Part shown: positions 1 through 9,277 of the stretch, piece by piece | Layout of the letters: each line of letters begins with the position of its first letter | Numbering within the stretch: position 1 is the first letter of the stretch | Assembly (NCBI GenBank): GCA_964503965.1 | Contig: CAZDCK010000002.1 | Coordinates: forward strand, 62,001-126,000 | Reading direction: 5' to 3' | Length of the DNA stretch: 64,000 nt | From: Eutrophocola sp964503965 | Lineage (GTDB): Bacteria; Pseudomonadota; Gammaproteobacteria; Pseudomonadales; Pseudohongiellaceae | Program-made: the position numbers and the translations under genes | Notes under the pieces: model-generated | What the model was told of the DNA's origin: nothing | The model's database searches: none | What the model saw: only the letters and a program-made list of their open reading frames with translations

Positions 1-615
1 TTCCGCAAATTCCACGGCAGAACGTTCAAGGCGCCTGTTCAATATTTCATGTGCTGCTGAAAGTGGCAGGTTATCGAGCTCCGACATGATCTTGCCAAGC
101 TCCTCCGGTTCATCATAAAGGTGAAGGCCTGGTATGTAACCGACCCCGGCTACAATCAGATTGCTCAGGGAATCTGCGAGTTCAAAATCGGTTTCACTTT
201 CTATGAGGACAAGATCCGGGCCATGGGTACCCAGCCAGCGCCACAGGGAAAAGGACACAGGATCATCTTTGTAGGCACGCCCCCGGGGAGGAAAATGAAG
301 GACTTCCCCATCGGGATTGGCTGACGGAATAACGATGAGATTAAAAGGCTGCTGCGATTTGTCCCTGGCCAAATAGCGACGATATTCGTTGAGCACTTTT
401 TCACTCGTGACAGCGGAGCCGTCCAGGCCACCGATGAGAACTACAGTGGGTTTATCTGCACTGTCTACTTGATATCCCATGGCACTGATGAGCTTGCCTG
501 AAGAAGACATGCCGACCGTCCACTCCTGGGCAAACGATGCTGTGCTTGCCATCAGTCCAATCACTAATGGAGCAATGAAGAAAAACCTGGTTGAGAAATT
601 CGTGAATATTTTCAT
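1..615 (-). CDS. Secreted M14-carboxypeptidase-like protein, C-terminus off window
   Basis: The frame is open from an ATG at 615 to the window edge (205 codons, no stop), so the gene is partial. The first 28 residues look like a signal peptide ending ASFAQ, which places the product in the periplasm or outside. A later segment, IPSANPDGEV, resembles the NPDG strand of M14 zinc carboxypeptidases and succinylglutamate-desuccinylase-like enzymes. Where that family has its first zinc-binding HxxE, this protein reads IGGLDGSAVTSE and no histidine is visible. It may therefore be a divergent or non-catalytic member. The family assignment rests on a few motifs and is tentative; a generic secreted hydrolase is the alternative. 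Confidence 0.5.
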   Translation of the reverse strand, partial: MKIFTNFSTRFFFIAPLVIGLMASTASFAQEWTVGMSSSGKLISAMGYQVDSADKPTVVLIGGLDGSAVTSEKVLNEYRRYLARDKSQQPFNLIVIPSANPDGEVLHFPPRGRAYKDDPVSFSLWRWLGTHGPDLVLIESETDFELADSLSNLIVAGVGYIPGLHLYDEPEELGKIMSELDNLPLSAAHEILNRRLERSAVEFAE

Positions 616-678
616 AACAGTAACCAATTAATGCCTGGCATGGATAATACACAATTATTCATGGGCCTTCCCGCTGGT

Positions 679-1908
679 TTAGAGCTCAAAAAAGTCACGC
701 ATGATTCGCCGCTTGCCCGCCATCAGGACAAGGCTGACCAGGCACAGACAGGCCGCTGCTATATTTGGCCACATCAGCCCATAACGATTGGCAATCCAGC
801 CAATTATCAACACACCCACAGCTGGTGCTCCACGCGTAAATGCCGCCCATAAGCTCAGTACCCTGCCCCGCATGGCATCATCAATACTGTTCTGGACGAG
901 CGTCTGTGATGCCACACTGCCAATGGTGATCGAATACCCGAATAAAAAAATAAGAAGCGCGGCGAACCAGACTGTGGTGATGGACACAAAACCTACCAGG
1001 CAGAAAATAGCCACCAGAGTCATCAGAAGAATCTCCCTGACCAATCCATGGGTTTTTCCATCCATGGAAAGACGCAAACCTGCAAGAACAGCCCCCACGC
1101 CCATAGCGGAAGTAAACAGGCCCAGCGTTCCAGCCCCAGACTCAAAGACTGCCCCCACAAACGCAGACAGCATAAAGGCCACGGGCCTGGCAAACAGCGA
1201 TACCACCGTGAGCAACAGAAACATATAATACAGCGCCCTCTTTTCAGTCACATAATTAAACCCATCACGGATATCACGAAAGAAGGATTGGCGTTTGGAA
1301 ACGCTGGTTCGCTCTGGCAGGTGAATGAATTGCCAGGCAATCACAATTAACAGGTAGGTAACTGCATTGAAGAGAATAGCCATAGCCGGACTGGAAATAT
1401 TGATCACTATCCCGGCAATGGCAGGACCGATGAAACGGGCCACATTAAAGGCTACAGCGGTAAAGGCTGCAGCGCTAACGAGATCTTCCTTGCGCACCAG
1501 GTTCGGAATAATTGATAACCGGATTGGCTGGTAGGCAGCCTGGATAACCCCTTCAGCCAGGGCCAGCGAAAAGAGTAGGCCGATACTGAGCATGTCGAAC
1601 CAGGCCAGAAAGAACAGCAGAAAGGCCTGAAGCATCATCATGACCTGAGCAATGATAGCCATTATTTTACGGTCGAAACGATCTGCCCAGACCCCAAACA
1701 GGGGCGTGACAAGTATCAGTGGCCCTATCTCCACAAAGGCCACGGCACCCACCCAGAAAGCCGATTCGGAAAGAACCCAGGCGAGCCAGGAAACAGCTAC
1801 ACGCTGCATCCAGAATCCAATGAGCGAGATACTGTTTCCGCTCATGTAAATCGCATAATTACGATTGGAAAAGGCGGAACGCAGGGCAGAAAATTTTCCT
1901 GCAGCCAT
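679..1908 (-). CDS. MFS transporter (EntS/MFS_3-like)
   Basis: This 409-residue protein has about twelve hydrophobic segments and the MFS loop signature GVWADRFDRK between the second and third helices. The N-terminal part (SNRNYAIYMSGNSISLIGFWMQ) is typical of the MFS_3 group that includes the enterobactin exporter EntS and related drug or metabolite exporters. It should sit in the inner membrane and export a small molecule, but the substrate cannot be read from sequence. It starts 30 bp after the ccmI stop on the same strand, so it may be read through from the cytochrome c maturation operon; no functional link to ccm is known. Confidence 0.8.
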   Translation of the reverse strand: MAAGKFSALRSAFSNRNYAIYMSGNSISLIGFWMQRVAVSWLAWVLSESAFWVGAVAFVEIGPLILVTPLFGVWADRFDRKIMAIIAQVMMMLQAFLLFFLAWFDMLSIGLLFSLALAEGVIQAAYQPIRLSIIPNLVRKEDLVSAAAFTAVAFNVARFIGPAIAGIVINISSPAMAILFNAVTYLLIVIAWQFIHLPERTSVSKRQSFFRDIRDGFNYVTEKRALYYMFLLLTVVSLFARPVAFMLSAFVGAVFESGAGTLGLFTSAMGVGAVLAGLRLSMDGKTHGLVREILLMTLVAIFCLVGFVSITTVWFAALLIFLFGYSITIGSVASQTLVQNSIDDAMRGRVLSLWAAFTRGAPAVGVLIIGWIANRYGLMWPNIAAACLCLVSLVLMAGKRRIMRDFFEL

Positions 1909-1938
1909 TAGCGGAAATACATCCAGTTATGTGCCGCC

Positions 1939-3198
1939 CTAAGGGACGATGTCACTGATGACAAGATTGATCTTGCCGTCCTGTTCAGCAAGAACGAAGG
2001 TCCCGGACTCACCCTCCAAATCTCCAGACTGGGCATTGGCGATTCCGGATTGTGAAAGCCTGGCCCCCACATAGACCTGCTGTGCCGATGACAGCCTGGC
2101 AACAGGTGCCATGGCATTGGAGTCATCCAGCGTTATTTCAAAGGGAAATTCAGGTTGGTCGAGATTAACTGCCGCCAAAGGCATGGGGAATTCAGGACTG
2201 CGGGCGTATACGAAGAGACGCATACTGTCATCAACTTGCGATAAAACAGAATCATCTACATCGATCACCAGCGTGACGGATGCATTGCCAATGGCATCAT
2301 CATTAGTGGCCAGTGAAGCCCCCTCTGGCAGCAGGGTTTCCACCCTGGCAATTCTTTCTCGCAACACAGCTGCTTCCTGGCTGCCACTATCGAGTTGTCG
2401 CAACTGGCGCTGCCAGTAAGCGATAGCCTGACTGTATTGCTCACTGATAAATGCCTCAATGGCCATAATACTCAGCAACGCATACTCGTTGGGATTAAGA
2501 GCCATGCCTTCGTCGATCACTGATTGCAGTGCCGGACTCATGCGGGACCCAGCCGACAGGTACATGGCCTGTGCCAGTTGTCCCAGGACTGTAGCCCTGT
2601 CCGGGCTGTCTTCCATCTGCCCGGCCAGACGACTGAACGTATCAACTGCTTCATCGAAACGCTCAAGTTCGGTATACAGCGTCCCAAGCATGTAGCCATT
2701 CTGGATATCATCGCTATGGCGTTCAAAACGCGCCTGCAGGAAATCTGCCAGACTTTCCAGGGCAGCCAGCTGTGCTTCGGGGGACTCGGCAACTGTAAGC
2801 TCCTCCATGATCGTCGGTAAAACAAGGTCCCTTGAAGCGCCCACATGGGAATAAAACAGGTAACTGAAGACCGGTATAAAAAGTATTGAGAGTAGCGGGA
2901 TCAATTTGCCGTTCCCGGTTATGGCTCCCTGGTTCTTTTTATCCTCTTCCTCCATGTCACGAAGAAAACTACGCTGCAATTCCGTCTGAAGCCGTTCAAA
3001 ATCCCCGTCACTGACCAGGCCATCCGCCCGATCACTTTCCAGTTCAGCAAGACTTTGCTGATAGACCTCAATATTTTTCTGTCGACGAACTTCTTCATCG
3101 GGAGAACGTTTTACCGGCTTGTAACGCCAAAGCGGCACCACCAGGAACAACAGGGCTCCGGCAAGCAAGGCAATACTCAGGGAATAAAACTCGGTCAT
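1939..3198 (-). CDS. ccmI: Cytochrome c maturation protein CcmI
   Basis: CcmI presents apocytochrome c to the haem ligation complex CcmF/CcmH in the periplasm. The 419-residue product has the expected build: two N-terminal membrane helices (about residues 5-22 and 100-118) flanking a charged cytoplasmic loop, then a periplasmic TPR region (about 150-290) with repeat features such as the LGTLYTELERFDEAVDTF segment. A C-terminal domain of about 110 residues follows, as in the longer CcmI proteins of pseudomonads. It is the last ccm gene, 9 bp after ccmH. Identification rests on both architecture and position. Confidence 0.9.
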   Translation of the reverse strand: MTEFYSLSIALLAGALLFLVVPLWRYKPVKRSPDEEVRRQKNIEVYQQSLAELESDRADGLVSDGDFERLQTELQRSFLRDMEEEDKKNQGAITGNGKLIPLLSILFIPVFSYLFYSHVGASRDLVLPTIMEELTVAESPEAQLAALESLADFLQARFERHSDDIQNGYMLGTLYTELERFDEAVDTFSRLAGQMEDSPDRATVLGQLAQAMYLSAGSRMSPALQSVIDEGMALNPNEYALLSIMAIEAFISEQYSQAIAYWQRQLRQLDSGSQEAAVLRERIARVETLLPEGASLATNDDAIGNASVTLVIDVDDSVLSQVDDSMRLFVYARSPEFPMPLAAVNLDQPEFPFEITLDDSNAMAPVARLSSAQQVYVGARLSQSGIANAQSGDLEGESGTFVLAEQDGKINLVISDIVP

Positions 3199-3207
3199 AG
3201 TGAAATA

Positions 3208-3681
3208 TCAGTCCTGTTTGTCACCGAGTAAACGGCTGAGGCGTTCCTGCTCATCTGTTGAAAGTGTTGTTTCTGTTCCCTGCTGGGCCTGACTTGACAC
3301 CATGACACGACGAACGATGACAAAACCTGCGACAAGAAGAATCGCCGGTCCGAACCAGAGAAAGAATGTGGCAAACGTCAACCTGGGACGATAGAGAATA
3401 AAGTCACCGTAGCGAGAGCTCATGAATTCGATAATTTCATCATTGGTGCGCCCTTCCCTGACCTGGTTGTAAATTTCATTACGCAGGTCCGCTGCTATCG
3501 GGGCATCGGATCCGGCGAGATTGGAATTAAGACACTTGGGACAGCGCATTTCGTATGTCAGCTTCTTGAACCGCTCCTCTTCTGCCTCGCTGTCAAAACT
3601 GTATTCCGCGATGGCACCAAAGACCGGCGCCACCAGGCTCAACAACAAAAGAGCAAGCAGGCTTTTAGATGTCATTGTCAT
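3208..3681 (-). CDS. ccmH: Cytochrome c maturation thiol protein CcmH (CcmL type)
   Basis: CcmH is a membrane-anchored periplasmic thioredox protein that reduces apocytochrome or CcmG-linked disulfides before haem attachment. The 157-residue protein has a signal peptide, the redox motif RCPKC (Cys47 and Cys50, the LRCxxC position of the family), a helical bundle and one C-terminal membrane helix around residues 103-124. It is the short CcmH form; the TPR part found fused in E. coli CcmH is the separate CcmI here. The start overlaps the ccmG stop by one base. A second ATG two codons downstream is an equally possible start. Confidence 0.93.
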   Translation of the reverse strand: MTMTSKSLLALLLLSLVAPVFGAIAEYSFDSEAEEERFKKLTYEMRCPKCLNSNLAGSDAPIAADLRNEIYNQVREGRTNDEIIEFMSSRYGDFILYRPRLTFATFFLWFGPAILLVAGFVIVRRVMVSSQAQQGTETTLSTDEQERLSRLLGDKQD

Positions 3682-4214
3682 TACCTGATCTGCTCCAGCA
3701 AGGGCATGAAGGTTTCATTCCAGATGGTATTGTTGATAACACCTATATGGCGATACAGAATCATGCCATTTTTATCTACCAGGAAGGTTTCCGGTGCCCC
3801 GGTGACTCCGAGATCAATCCTGAGTGAGCCACCAAGATCCACCATGTTCACGTCGAAAGGGTTGCCCCGCTCTTCAAGAAACAGCCGGTCTTCAGCCATG
3901 GAGTCATCGTAGCTCAGGCCTAATAGCGTGATATCAGGCTCGTTTTCAGTCAATTCCAGAAAAAACGGGTGTTCCACATGACAGGGAATACACCAGGAGC
4001 CCCAGATATTAACCAGCAGGATATCACCCAAAAAATCCGCTTTGGAAAACTCACCCTGGTCGGCAAACAGACTGGGGCGGGTAAAGTCCGGTAACGGCCT
4101 GCCTTCAAGGGCTGAAGGAACCACATTCGGATCGCGGGTCAGACCGAACAGGAGAAAACCTGCCATCATCAGGAAAATGGCAACAGGGATAAATAGTTTC
4201 AACCGCTTGTTCAT
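3681..4214 (-). CDS. ccmG: Thiol:disulfide interchange protein CcmG/DsbE
   Basis: CcmG is a membrane-tethered periplasmic thioredoxin that reduces apocytochrome c cysteines during maturation. The 177-residue protein has one N-terminal membrane helix (about residues 8-25) and a thioredoxin domain with the active site WCIPC (Cys75 and Cys78) inside the usual NIWGSWC context. The cis-proline region appears as VTGAPETFLVD, a CcmG hallmark. Its start overlaps the ccmF stop by 4 bp, which suggests translational coupling. Length and motifs match the family. Confidence 0.95.
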   Translation of the reverse strand: MNKRLKLFIPVAIFLMMAGFLLFGLTRDPNVVPSALEGRPLPDFTRPSLFADQGEFSKADFLGDILLVNIWGSWCIPCHVEHPFFLELTENEPDITLLGLSYDDSMAEDRLFLEERGNPFDVNMVDLGGSLRIDLGVTGAPETFLVDKNGMILYRHIGVINNTIWNETFMPLLEQIR

Positions 4215-6369
4215 GCGTTCTCCGGCAAGGGAAGATCACCAGCCTGGCTGACTGACTCCACATGCTCTGTGCGTTGCTGTCGGACGCGGTAACGTTTGTC
4301 CAGAATAGCAGTGACACCGCCCCCGGCCATCAGGAAGGCACCAAGCCATATCCAGAATACAAAGGGTTTTACATGCAGCCTGACCACCCAGGCACCGTCA
4401 GCACGAGGATCACCAAGGGCAGCAAACAGATCCCGAAAGAAACCGACGTCAATATCCGCCTCGGTCTGGACGCTGCCGGTGGCGAAATAGGAACGTTTTT
4501 CCGGATATAACGTCAGATAGGCTTCTCCATTCCTAAGGACACTTACTTCACCTGCATCAGCTTCGTAATTGGGTCCCGGTTGCCTGGTGACACCCTCGAA
4601 AACGAATTCATATTTGCCGATTTCTATACTCTCACCAGGGGCAAGGCGAACGTCTCTTTCGATACTGTAATGACTGGTCAGGCAAATCCCGAGAATAATC
4701 ACGGCCATACCCAGGTGGGCAATCTGCATACCATAATAACTCAGACTCAGGCTCTTCAATCCATTGATTCGCGATACTTTGTTGGATGTCTTCTCCCAAA
4801 TATCACGTGCTATGCCAAGCACTATCCACAGGGCCAGGGCTACGGCCAGCATAATGGCCACATTCACTTCACCGGTAACCGCCAGCGGTACAATAATACC
4901 CAGGACAACACTGGCAATGGCTACCTTGAACAGCTGGTTCTTAAGATAATCCACGGATGTCTTCTTCCAGCGGGCTATGGAGCCAATAGTCAGAAAAACA
5001 GTCAGCAAGGCCATCAATGGCAGGAAAATGGTGTTGAAGTATGGTGGACCCACAGACACCATATTGGCTTCGCCGTTAATCGCTTCATGTATCAGAGGAT
5101 AGAGTGTCCCAAGCAATATCCCCGCTGTAGAAACCACCAGCAGGATATTATTGATGAGCAGGAAAACTTCCCGCGAGGTAATGGTATAACTGGCAGTGCC
5201 CTTGACCACGGGTGCACGCAGGGCATACAGAAAAAGGGATGCACCGATCACTATCAGGAGGATCGTGAGCAGGACCATGCCCCTTTCCGGATCGACTGCA
5301 AACGCATGCACCGACGTAATCAAACCCGAGCGGATAATAAAGGTTCCCAGCAGACTCAGGGAGAACGCCGCGATTGCCAGCAATACTGTCCAGCTTTTGA
5401 ATACACCACGTTTTTCCGTCACTGCCAGGGAGTGAATCAGGGCTGTCCCAACAAGCCACGGCATAAATGCAACGTTCTCCGTCGGATCCCAGAACCACCA
5501 GCNNNNNNNNNNNNNNNNNNNNNNNNNNNNNNNNNNNNNNNNNNNNNNNNNNNNNNNNNNNNNNNNNNNNNNNNNNNNNNNNNNNNNNNNNNNNNNNNNN
5601 NNCCAACAAGCCACGGCATAAATGCAACGTTCTCCGTCGGATCCCAGAACCACCAGCCGCCCCAGCCAAGTTCGTAATAAGCCCACCAGCTGCCCAGAGC
5701 AATACCAATAGTCAGGAAAGCCCAGGCCAGATTCGTCCATGGTCGTGTCCAGCGTGCCCAGGCCCCATCAAGTTTACCGGTGAGCAAAGCGGCAATGGCA
5801 AATGAATAAGCTACGGAAAACCCCACGTAGCCCATATAAAGAAATGGCGGATGAACAATCAAGCCAAAATCCTGCAGAAGAGGATTCAGGTCTGTTCCCT
5901 CTGAAGGTGTGTTGAGCATCAGGCGATCAAAGGGATTGGATGTCAGCAACATGAAAAGCAGGAAGCTGACACTGATGATTCCCATGACTGACAACACCCT
6001 GGCCAGGATATCCAGGGGCAGGTTGCGACTGAAAAGACTGACGGCATAGGTCCAACTGGCCACCATCAGTACCCATAGCAACAGCGAGCCTTCATGCCCC
6101 CCCCAGACTGCCGTGAATTTATAGATCTCCGGCAACAGGGTATTTGAATTCCTTGCCACGTAGGCCACGGAAAAATCATCGGTAAGAAAGGCATGGGCAA
6201 GACAGCCAAAGCTGACCAGCATGAACACCCAGATACCGGCACACAATGGCCGTGACAGGCTCATCAGCAAATGATTATTGCGGTAGACACCCAGCATGGG
6301 CAGAACACCCAGCAACAGGGACAGGCTCAGCGCAAGAACAAGTGCAAAATTTCCCAGTTCAGGAATCAT
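4211..6369 (-). CDS. ccmF: Haem lyase subunit CcmF, interrupted only by an assembly gap
   Basis: CcmF receives haem from CcmE and, with CcmH, attaches it to apocytochrome c. As printed, the frame is broken by 100 Ns at 5503-5602. The 55 bases on either side of the gap are identical. Removing the Ns and one copy (155 bp) joins the halves in frame, giving 667 residues against about 650 in E. coli. The joined text rebuilds the WWD haem-binding domain: GGWWFWDPTENVAFMPWLV continues into GTALIHSL. The protein is polytopic with about 15 helices. The chosen start is the ATG at 6369, which overlaps the ccmE stop as ATGA and gives the typical MIPELG beginning. I infer the gene is intact in the organism. 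Confidence 0.93.
5448..5657. repeat. 55-bp identical flanks of the N gap (unmerged contig overlap)
   Basis: Bases 5448-5502 and 5603-5657 are identical over 55 positions, and both begin CCAACAAGCCACGG. They abut the N run directly on each side. A direct repeat here would duplicate a core CcmF motif and break the frame, whereas collapsing it restores CcmF exactly. The length equals a common de Bruijn assembler k-mer (55), which fits contig ends that share one k-mer. This is read as an assembly artefact, not a biological repeat. Confidence 0.95.
5503..5602. other. 100-N assembly gap inside ccmF
   Basis: Exactly 100 Ns, the usual placeholder for a scaffold gap of unknown size. The gap lies inside the conserved WWD domain of ccmF. 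Because the flanks overlap by 55 identical bases, the gap is most likely artificial and no sequence is missing. Confidence 0.97.
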
Positions 6370-6821
6370 TGAGAGCAAACCTCCACGTCCCGGCCATCGG
6401 CCGCATCCAGGGAGGCCTTGACCTCGGCAGACATGTAGTTTTCATCATGCTTGGCCAAAATCTGGTTAGCCTGGAAAGTACCGGAATCATCAATAAATCC
6501 ATCTGCCACGACACCCTGTCCCTCCCGGAACAGGTCCGGCAGGGGGCCTGAGTAACTGACCAGAACATCATTGCAGAAATCCGTTGCCATAAAATTGACT
6601 TCCGCTCCTTCCAGGCCATCTTTGACCACACTGCCCATTTTAACCATCCCGCCAATACGAAAATTCTGGTTTCCCGGAACTGCCCCTTCAGCCACCTCGG
6701 TAGGAGTAAAGAAAACATTAATTCCTTCATCCAGGGCAAAAAGGACCAGTCCTACTGCCAGAGCAGAACCCAGGACGATAAACAGGACCACTGCCAGTTT
6801 CTGCTGTCTATGCGCAAGCAC
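6366..6821 (-). CDS. ccmE: Haem chaperone CcmE
   Basis: CcmE binds haem covalently in the periplasm after release from CcmABCD and passes it to CcmF. From the GTG at 6821 the protein has 151 residues: a short cytoplasmic N-terminus, one membrane helix (about residues 9-29) and a beta-barrel domain. The haem-binding motif is AKHDENY, with His125 as the covalent haem ligand and Tyr129 near it. The GTG is preferred to an upstream TTG at 6842 because AGGAG lies seven bases before it and it follows the ccmD stop by one base. Confidence 0.95.
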   Translation of the reverse strand: MLAHRQQKLAVVLFIVLGSALAVGLVLFALDEGINVFFTPTEVAEGAVPGNQNFRIGGMVKMGSVVKDGLEGAEVNFMATDFCNDVLVSYSGPLPDLFREGQGVVADGFIDDSGTFQANQILAKHDENYMSAEVKASLDAADGRDVEVCSQ

Positions 6822-6822
6822 T

Positions 6823-7026
6823 TCAATTCTCCTGGTTTTCAAGGCGGGCCGCTTCGCGACGCAACAGTGCCTTGTGTTGACGAATTATTTTACGTTTTGC
6901 CATGGCCGGCTGGATGAGATTAAACGCAATCACAGCGGCGAAAAAAGCATAGGAAGCCCAGACATACAGCGCGTGCCCTCCCATGGCGAGGAACTCACTG
7001 AAACTCTGAAACTGGAATTCAGGCAT
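6823..7026 (-). CDS. ccmD: Small haem-export subunit CcmD
   Basis: CcmD is a small inner-membrane protein needed to release haem-loaded CcmE from CcmABC. The 67-residue product has one membrane helix (about residues 18-40) followed by a basic cytoplasmic tail (KRKIIRQHKALLRREAARLE), the standard layout of this poorly conserved family. Its start overlaps the ccmC stop by 8 bp. Position between ccmC and ccmE makes the assignment secure. Confidence 0.92.
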   Translation of the reverse strand: MPEFQFQSFSEFLAMGGHALYVWASYAFFAAVIAFNLIQPAMAKRKIIRQHKALLRREAARLENQEN

Positions 7027-7783
7027 TATTCACCTCTTCCTGTCCGCTGCCATTGATTAAATCCTTTACCCATTGTGAACGGCGTTCCCTGACAAGAATT
7101 TCATTTCTCGTCCTGAGTATGAGGGCGATCAGGAAAAAACCAAGAATGCCAAATCCGACAAAAAAGGCTGGCAGCCAGACTTCAGGAGGATTTGCCGCCC
7201 GGTCACTCAGTGACAGGTTGCTTGCCCCCTGATGCAGGGTATTCCACCAATCGACGGAGTACTTGATAATTGGCAGATTAACCACGCCAACAAGACTCAG
7301 TACGGCGCAGGCCCTGGCGCCTGAATCTATCGAATCAAAAGCTCCCCTCAAAGCAATGATCCCACCATAGAGGAATAGCATGATCAGGGTAGATGTCAGG
7401 CGTGCATCCCAGATCCACCATGTTCCCCATGTAGGGATACCCCACAGTGAGCCAGTTACCAGGGCGACGGCCGTCACAGAGGCCCCGATCGGTGCGCAGG
7501 ACTTGGCAATCATGTCCGCAATCTTGATCTTCCAGATCAGGTAACCGGCGCTGAAGCAGGCCATCATGGCATAGCACCCCATAGCCAGGGTTGCCATAGG
7601 GACATGGATATAGGCAATGCGGTAGTTTTCGCCCATCTGGTAATCAGGTGGTGTCAAGGCAAGCCCCCACACCAGCCCGATTCCCAGGAGCACAACGGTG
7701 ATACCAGCCAGCCACGGCATGTAACGCCCGGAAAGGGTATAAAAATTCCTGGGAGCCCCCAGTGTTAAAAACCACTGCCACAT
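7019..7783 (-). CDS. ccmC: Haem handling protein CcmC
   Basis: CcmC loads haem onto CcmE at the periplasmic face of the inner membrane. The 254-residue protein has six predicted helices and the WWD-domain signature WGTWWIWDARLTS at about residues 119-131. It also has periplasmic haem-ligand histidines, one in YIHVP (His60) and one in LHQGAS. Length and motif match the family closely. It lies 27 bp after ccmB and overlaps ccmD. Confidence 0.96.
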   Translation of the reverse strand: MWQWFLTLGAPRNFYTLSGRYMPWLAGITVVLLGIGLVWGLALTPPDYQMGENYRIAYIHVPMATLAMGCYAMMACFSAGYLIWKIKIADMIAKSCAPIGASVTAVALVTGSLWGIPTWGTWWIWDARLTSTLIMLFLYGGIIALRGAFDSIDSGARACAVLSLVGVVNLPIIKYSVDWWNTLHQGASNLSLSDRAANPPEVWLPAFFVGFGILGFFLIALILRTRNEILVRERRSQWVKDLINGSGQEEVNNA

Positions 7784-7810
7784 AATCAGATTCGAATTCT
7801 GTTTTTCGTT

Positions 7811-8503
7811 CTAGTTCACGCTGATTCGCAAAGCGGCCGCGATTGCCAGCGGTGACAGGCTTATTGCCAGTATCAGAATCGCGCCCAGGAGAGCCAGCAG
7901 ACCCGCGTATGGAAGACCGCCCTGTGCGGCTTCAACCATACCTGTGCCAAAAACAAGCACGGGAATATAAAGGGGTAATATTAACACAGCCAGCAATAAA
8001 CCACTCCTCGAAAGTCCAACTGTCAGTGCCATTCCAATAGCGCCAAGCAGGCATAAAGTTGGAGTCCCCACAAGCAGACTCAACACCAGAGGCACCATGG
8101 CCTGATCGGGCATCGCCAGCATTGCTGCAAAAACTGGTGCCAGCAGAACAATTGGTAAACAGGCAATCAGCCAGTGACTGAACACCTTGGCCAGCAGCAG
8201 GAAATACAGGGGCTGCGGGCTCATGAGCAGTTGTTCCAGAGAACCGTCCTCATAGTCGGCCCTGAACAGGCTGTCCATTGAAAACATGATGGCCAGCAAG
8301 GCCGTCACCCAGATTACTCCGGATGCGATACTACTAAGAAAATTACTCTCGGCGCCTCCACCCAGGGGAAAAAGTGTTACCGAGATGACAAAAAACATCA
8401 GCGGGTTGATGATGTCTCCTGGAGATCGAACAGCCAGCAGCAACTCTCGCCTCACGGTGGCCATCATCACGGCACCAAGTCCCAGGGTAGTTGCGACACT
8501 CAT
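7811..8503 (-). CDS. ccmB: Haem exporter ABC permease CcmB
   Basis: CcmB is the membrane subunit of the CcmAB ATPase that drives release of haem-CcmE from CcmC. The 230-residue product has six hydrophobic segments and the conserved FRADYEDGSLEQLL cytoplasmic motif plus a starting RELLLAVRSPGDIINPL stretch, both typical of CcmB. It overlaps ccmA by 4 bp (ATGA), which suggests coupling. Confidence 0.95.
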   Translation of the reverse strand: MSVATTLGLGAVMMATVRRELLLAVRSPGDIINPLMFFVISVTLFPLGGGAESNFLSSIASGVIWVTALLAIMFSMDSLFRADYEDGSLEQLLMSPQPLYFLLLAKVFSHWLIACLPIVLLAPVFAAMLAMPDQAMVPLVLSLLVGTPTLCLLGAIGMALTVGLSRSGLLLAVLILPLYIPVLVFGTGMVEAAQGGLPYAGLLALLGAILILAISLSPLAIAAALRISVN

Positions 8504-9135
8504 GACACACTCCCCCTACCCGCACGCTGGTCAAGGTCTATCACATCCAGCGGACATTCCAGTTGCAGTGGATGGTGCGTAGTCAACAGCAGTGCGCCAC
8601 CGGATTTTACAAATGATGCCAGTATCTCTTCGAGTTCAGTGACCCCACGCTTGTCCAGGGCCGTGAATGGTTCATCCATTATCCACACCCTGGCATTGAC
8701 CAGTTTCATCCTGGCCAGGCTGACCCGCCTTTGCTGACCCGCCGACATCATGTAGCAGGGCACCTCTTCATAACCCTGTAATCCAAGCTCGGACAGCGCC
8801 CGGGGAATACTCATGGCTTCCCGGATACCCCGGGAGGCACAGAACCAGCGCAGATTTTCCAGGGGACTCAGGGATTTATTGATGGCCGGGGCATGCCCCA
8901 GATAGAAGATGCCATTACGAAAATCAGATCGTACAGTTTCAACCGGAGAACCCTGCCAGAAAATTTCACCCTCGTACTCCGTATTAAGGCCACACAGGAT
9001 TCGCAGCAGAGTTGTCTTGCCACTGCCATTGGAACCCTGAATACGGGTAGCCTGGCCTTCAGTCAGACTAAAGGCCAGTTGCCGGAACAATACCCGGTCG
9101 TCGCGCTCGCAATAGAGATTTTTGACGTCAAGCAT
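8500..9135 (-). CDS. ccmA: Haem exporter ATPase CcmA
   Basis: CcmA is the ATP-hydrolysing subunit of the CcmAB complex. The 211-residue ABC ATPase has Walker A GSNGSGKTT (residues 34-42), the signature SAGQQRR (from residue 131) and Walker B WIMDEP (151-156). It is the first gene of the ccm operon, which runs uninterrupted to ccmI at 1939. The 142 bp upstream towards dcd should hold the operon promoter, but I could not pick one out with confidence. Confidence 0.95.
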   Translation of the reverse strand: MLDVKNLYCERDDRVLFRQLAFSLTEGQATRIQGSNGSGKTTLLRILCGLNTEYEGEIFWQGSPVETVRSDFRNGIFYLGHAPAINKSLSPLENLRWFCASRGIREAMSIPRALSELGLQGYEEVPCYMMSAGQQRRVSLARMKLVNARVWIMDEPFTALDKRGVTELEEILASFVKSGGALLLTTHHPLQLECPLDVIDLDQRAGRGSVS

Positions 9136-9277
9136 GGCTGTGCCAGTTATGGAGAGCCCTGCCAGGGCAGGATCTTCAGTTGATCGAGTGGCCGGAGATT
9201 ATACAGAAAAATCAATGGGATATTGGACCAAAAGCGTGCAAATATTCAGGATTAAAAAGGCAATCCGGCCCTTTTTC

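Noticed and set aside
5448..5657. A biological 55-bp direct repeat or insertion in ccmF
   Set aside because: It abuts the N run exactly on both sides and collapsing it restores the gene, so it is an assembly overlap.
4580..5677. Long plus-strand open frame of 365 codons across the gap
   Set aside because: It is antisense to ccmF, has Gln/Asn/His-rich text typical of shadow frames, and runs through the N gap; ccmF in the other frame is clearly the gene.
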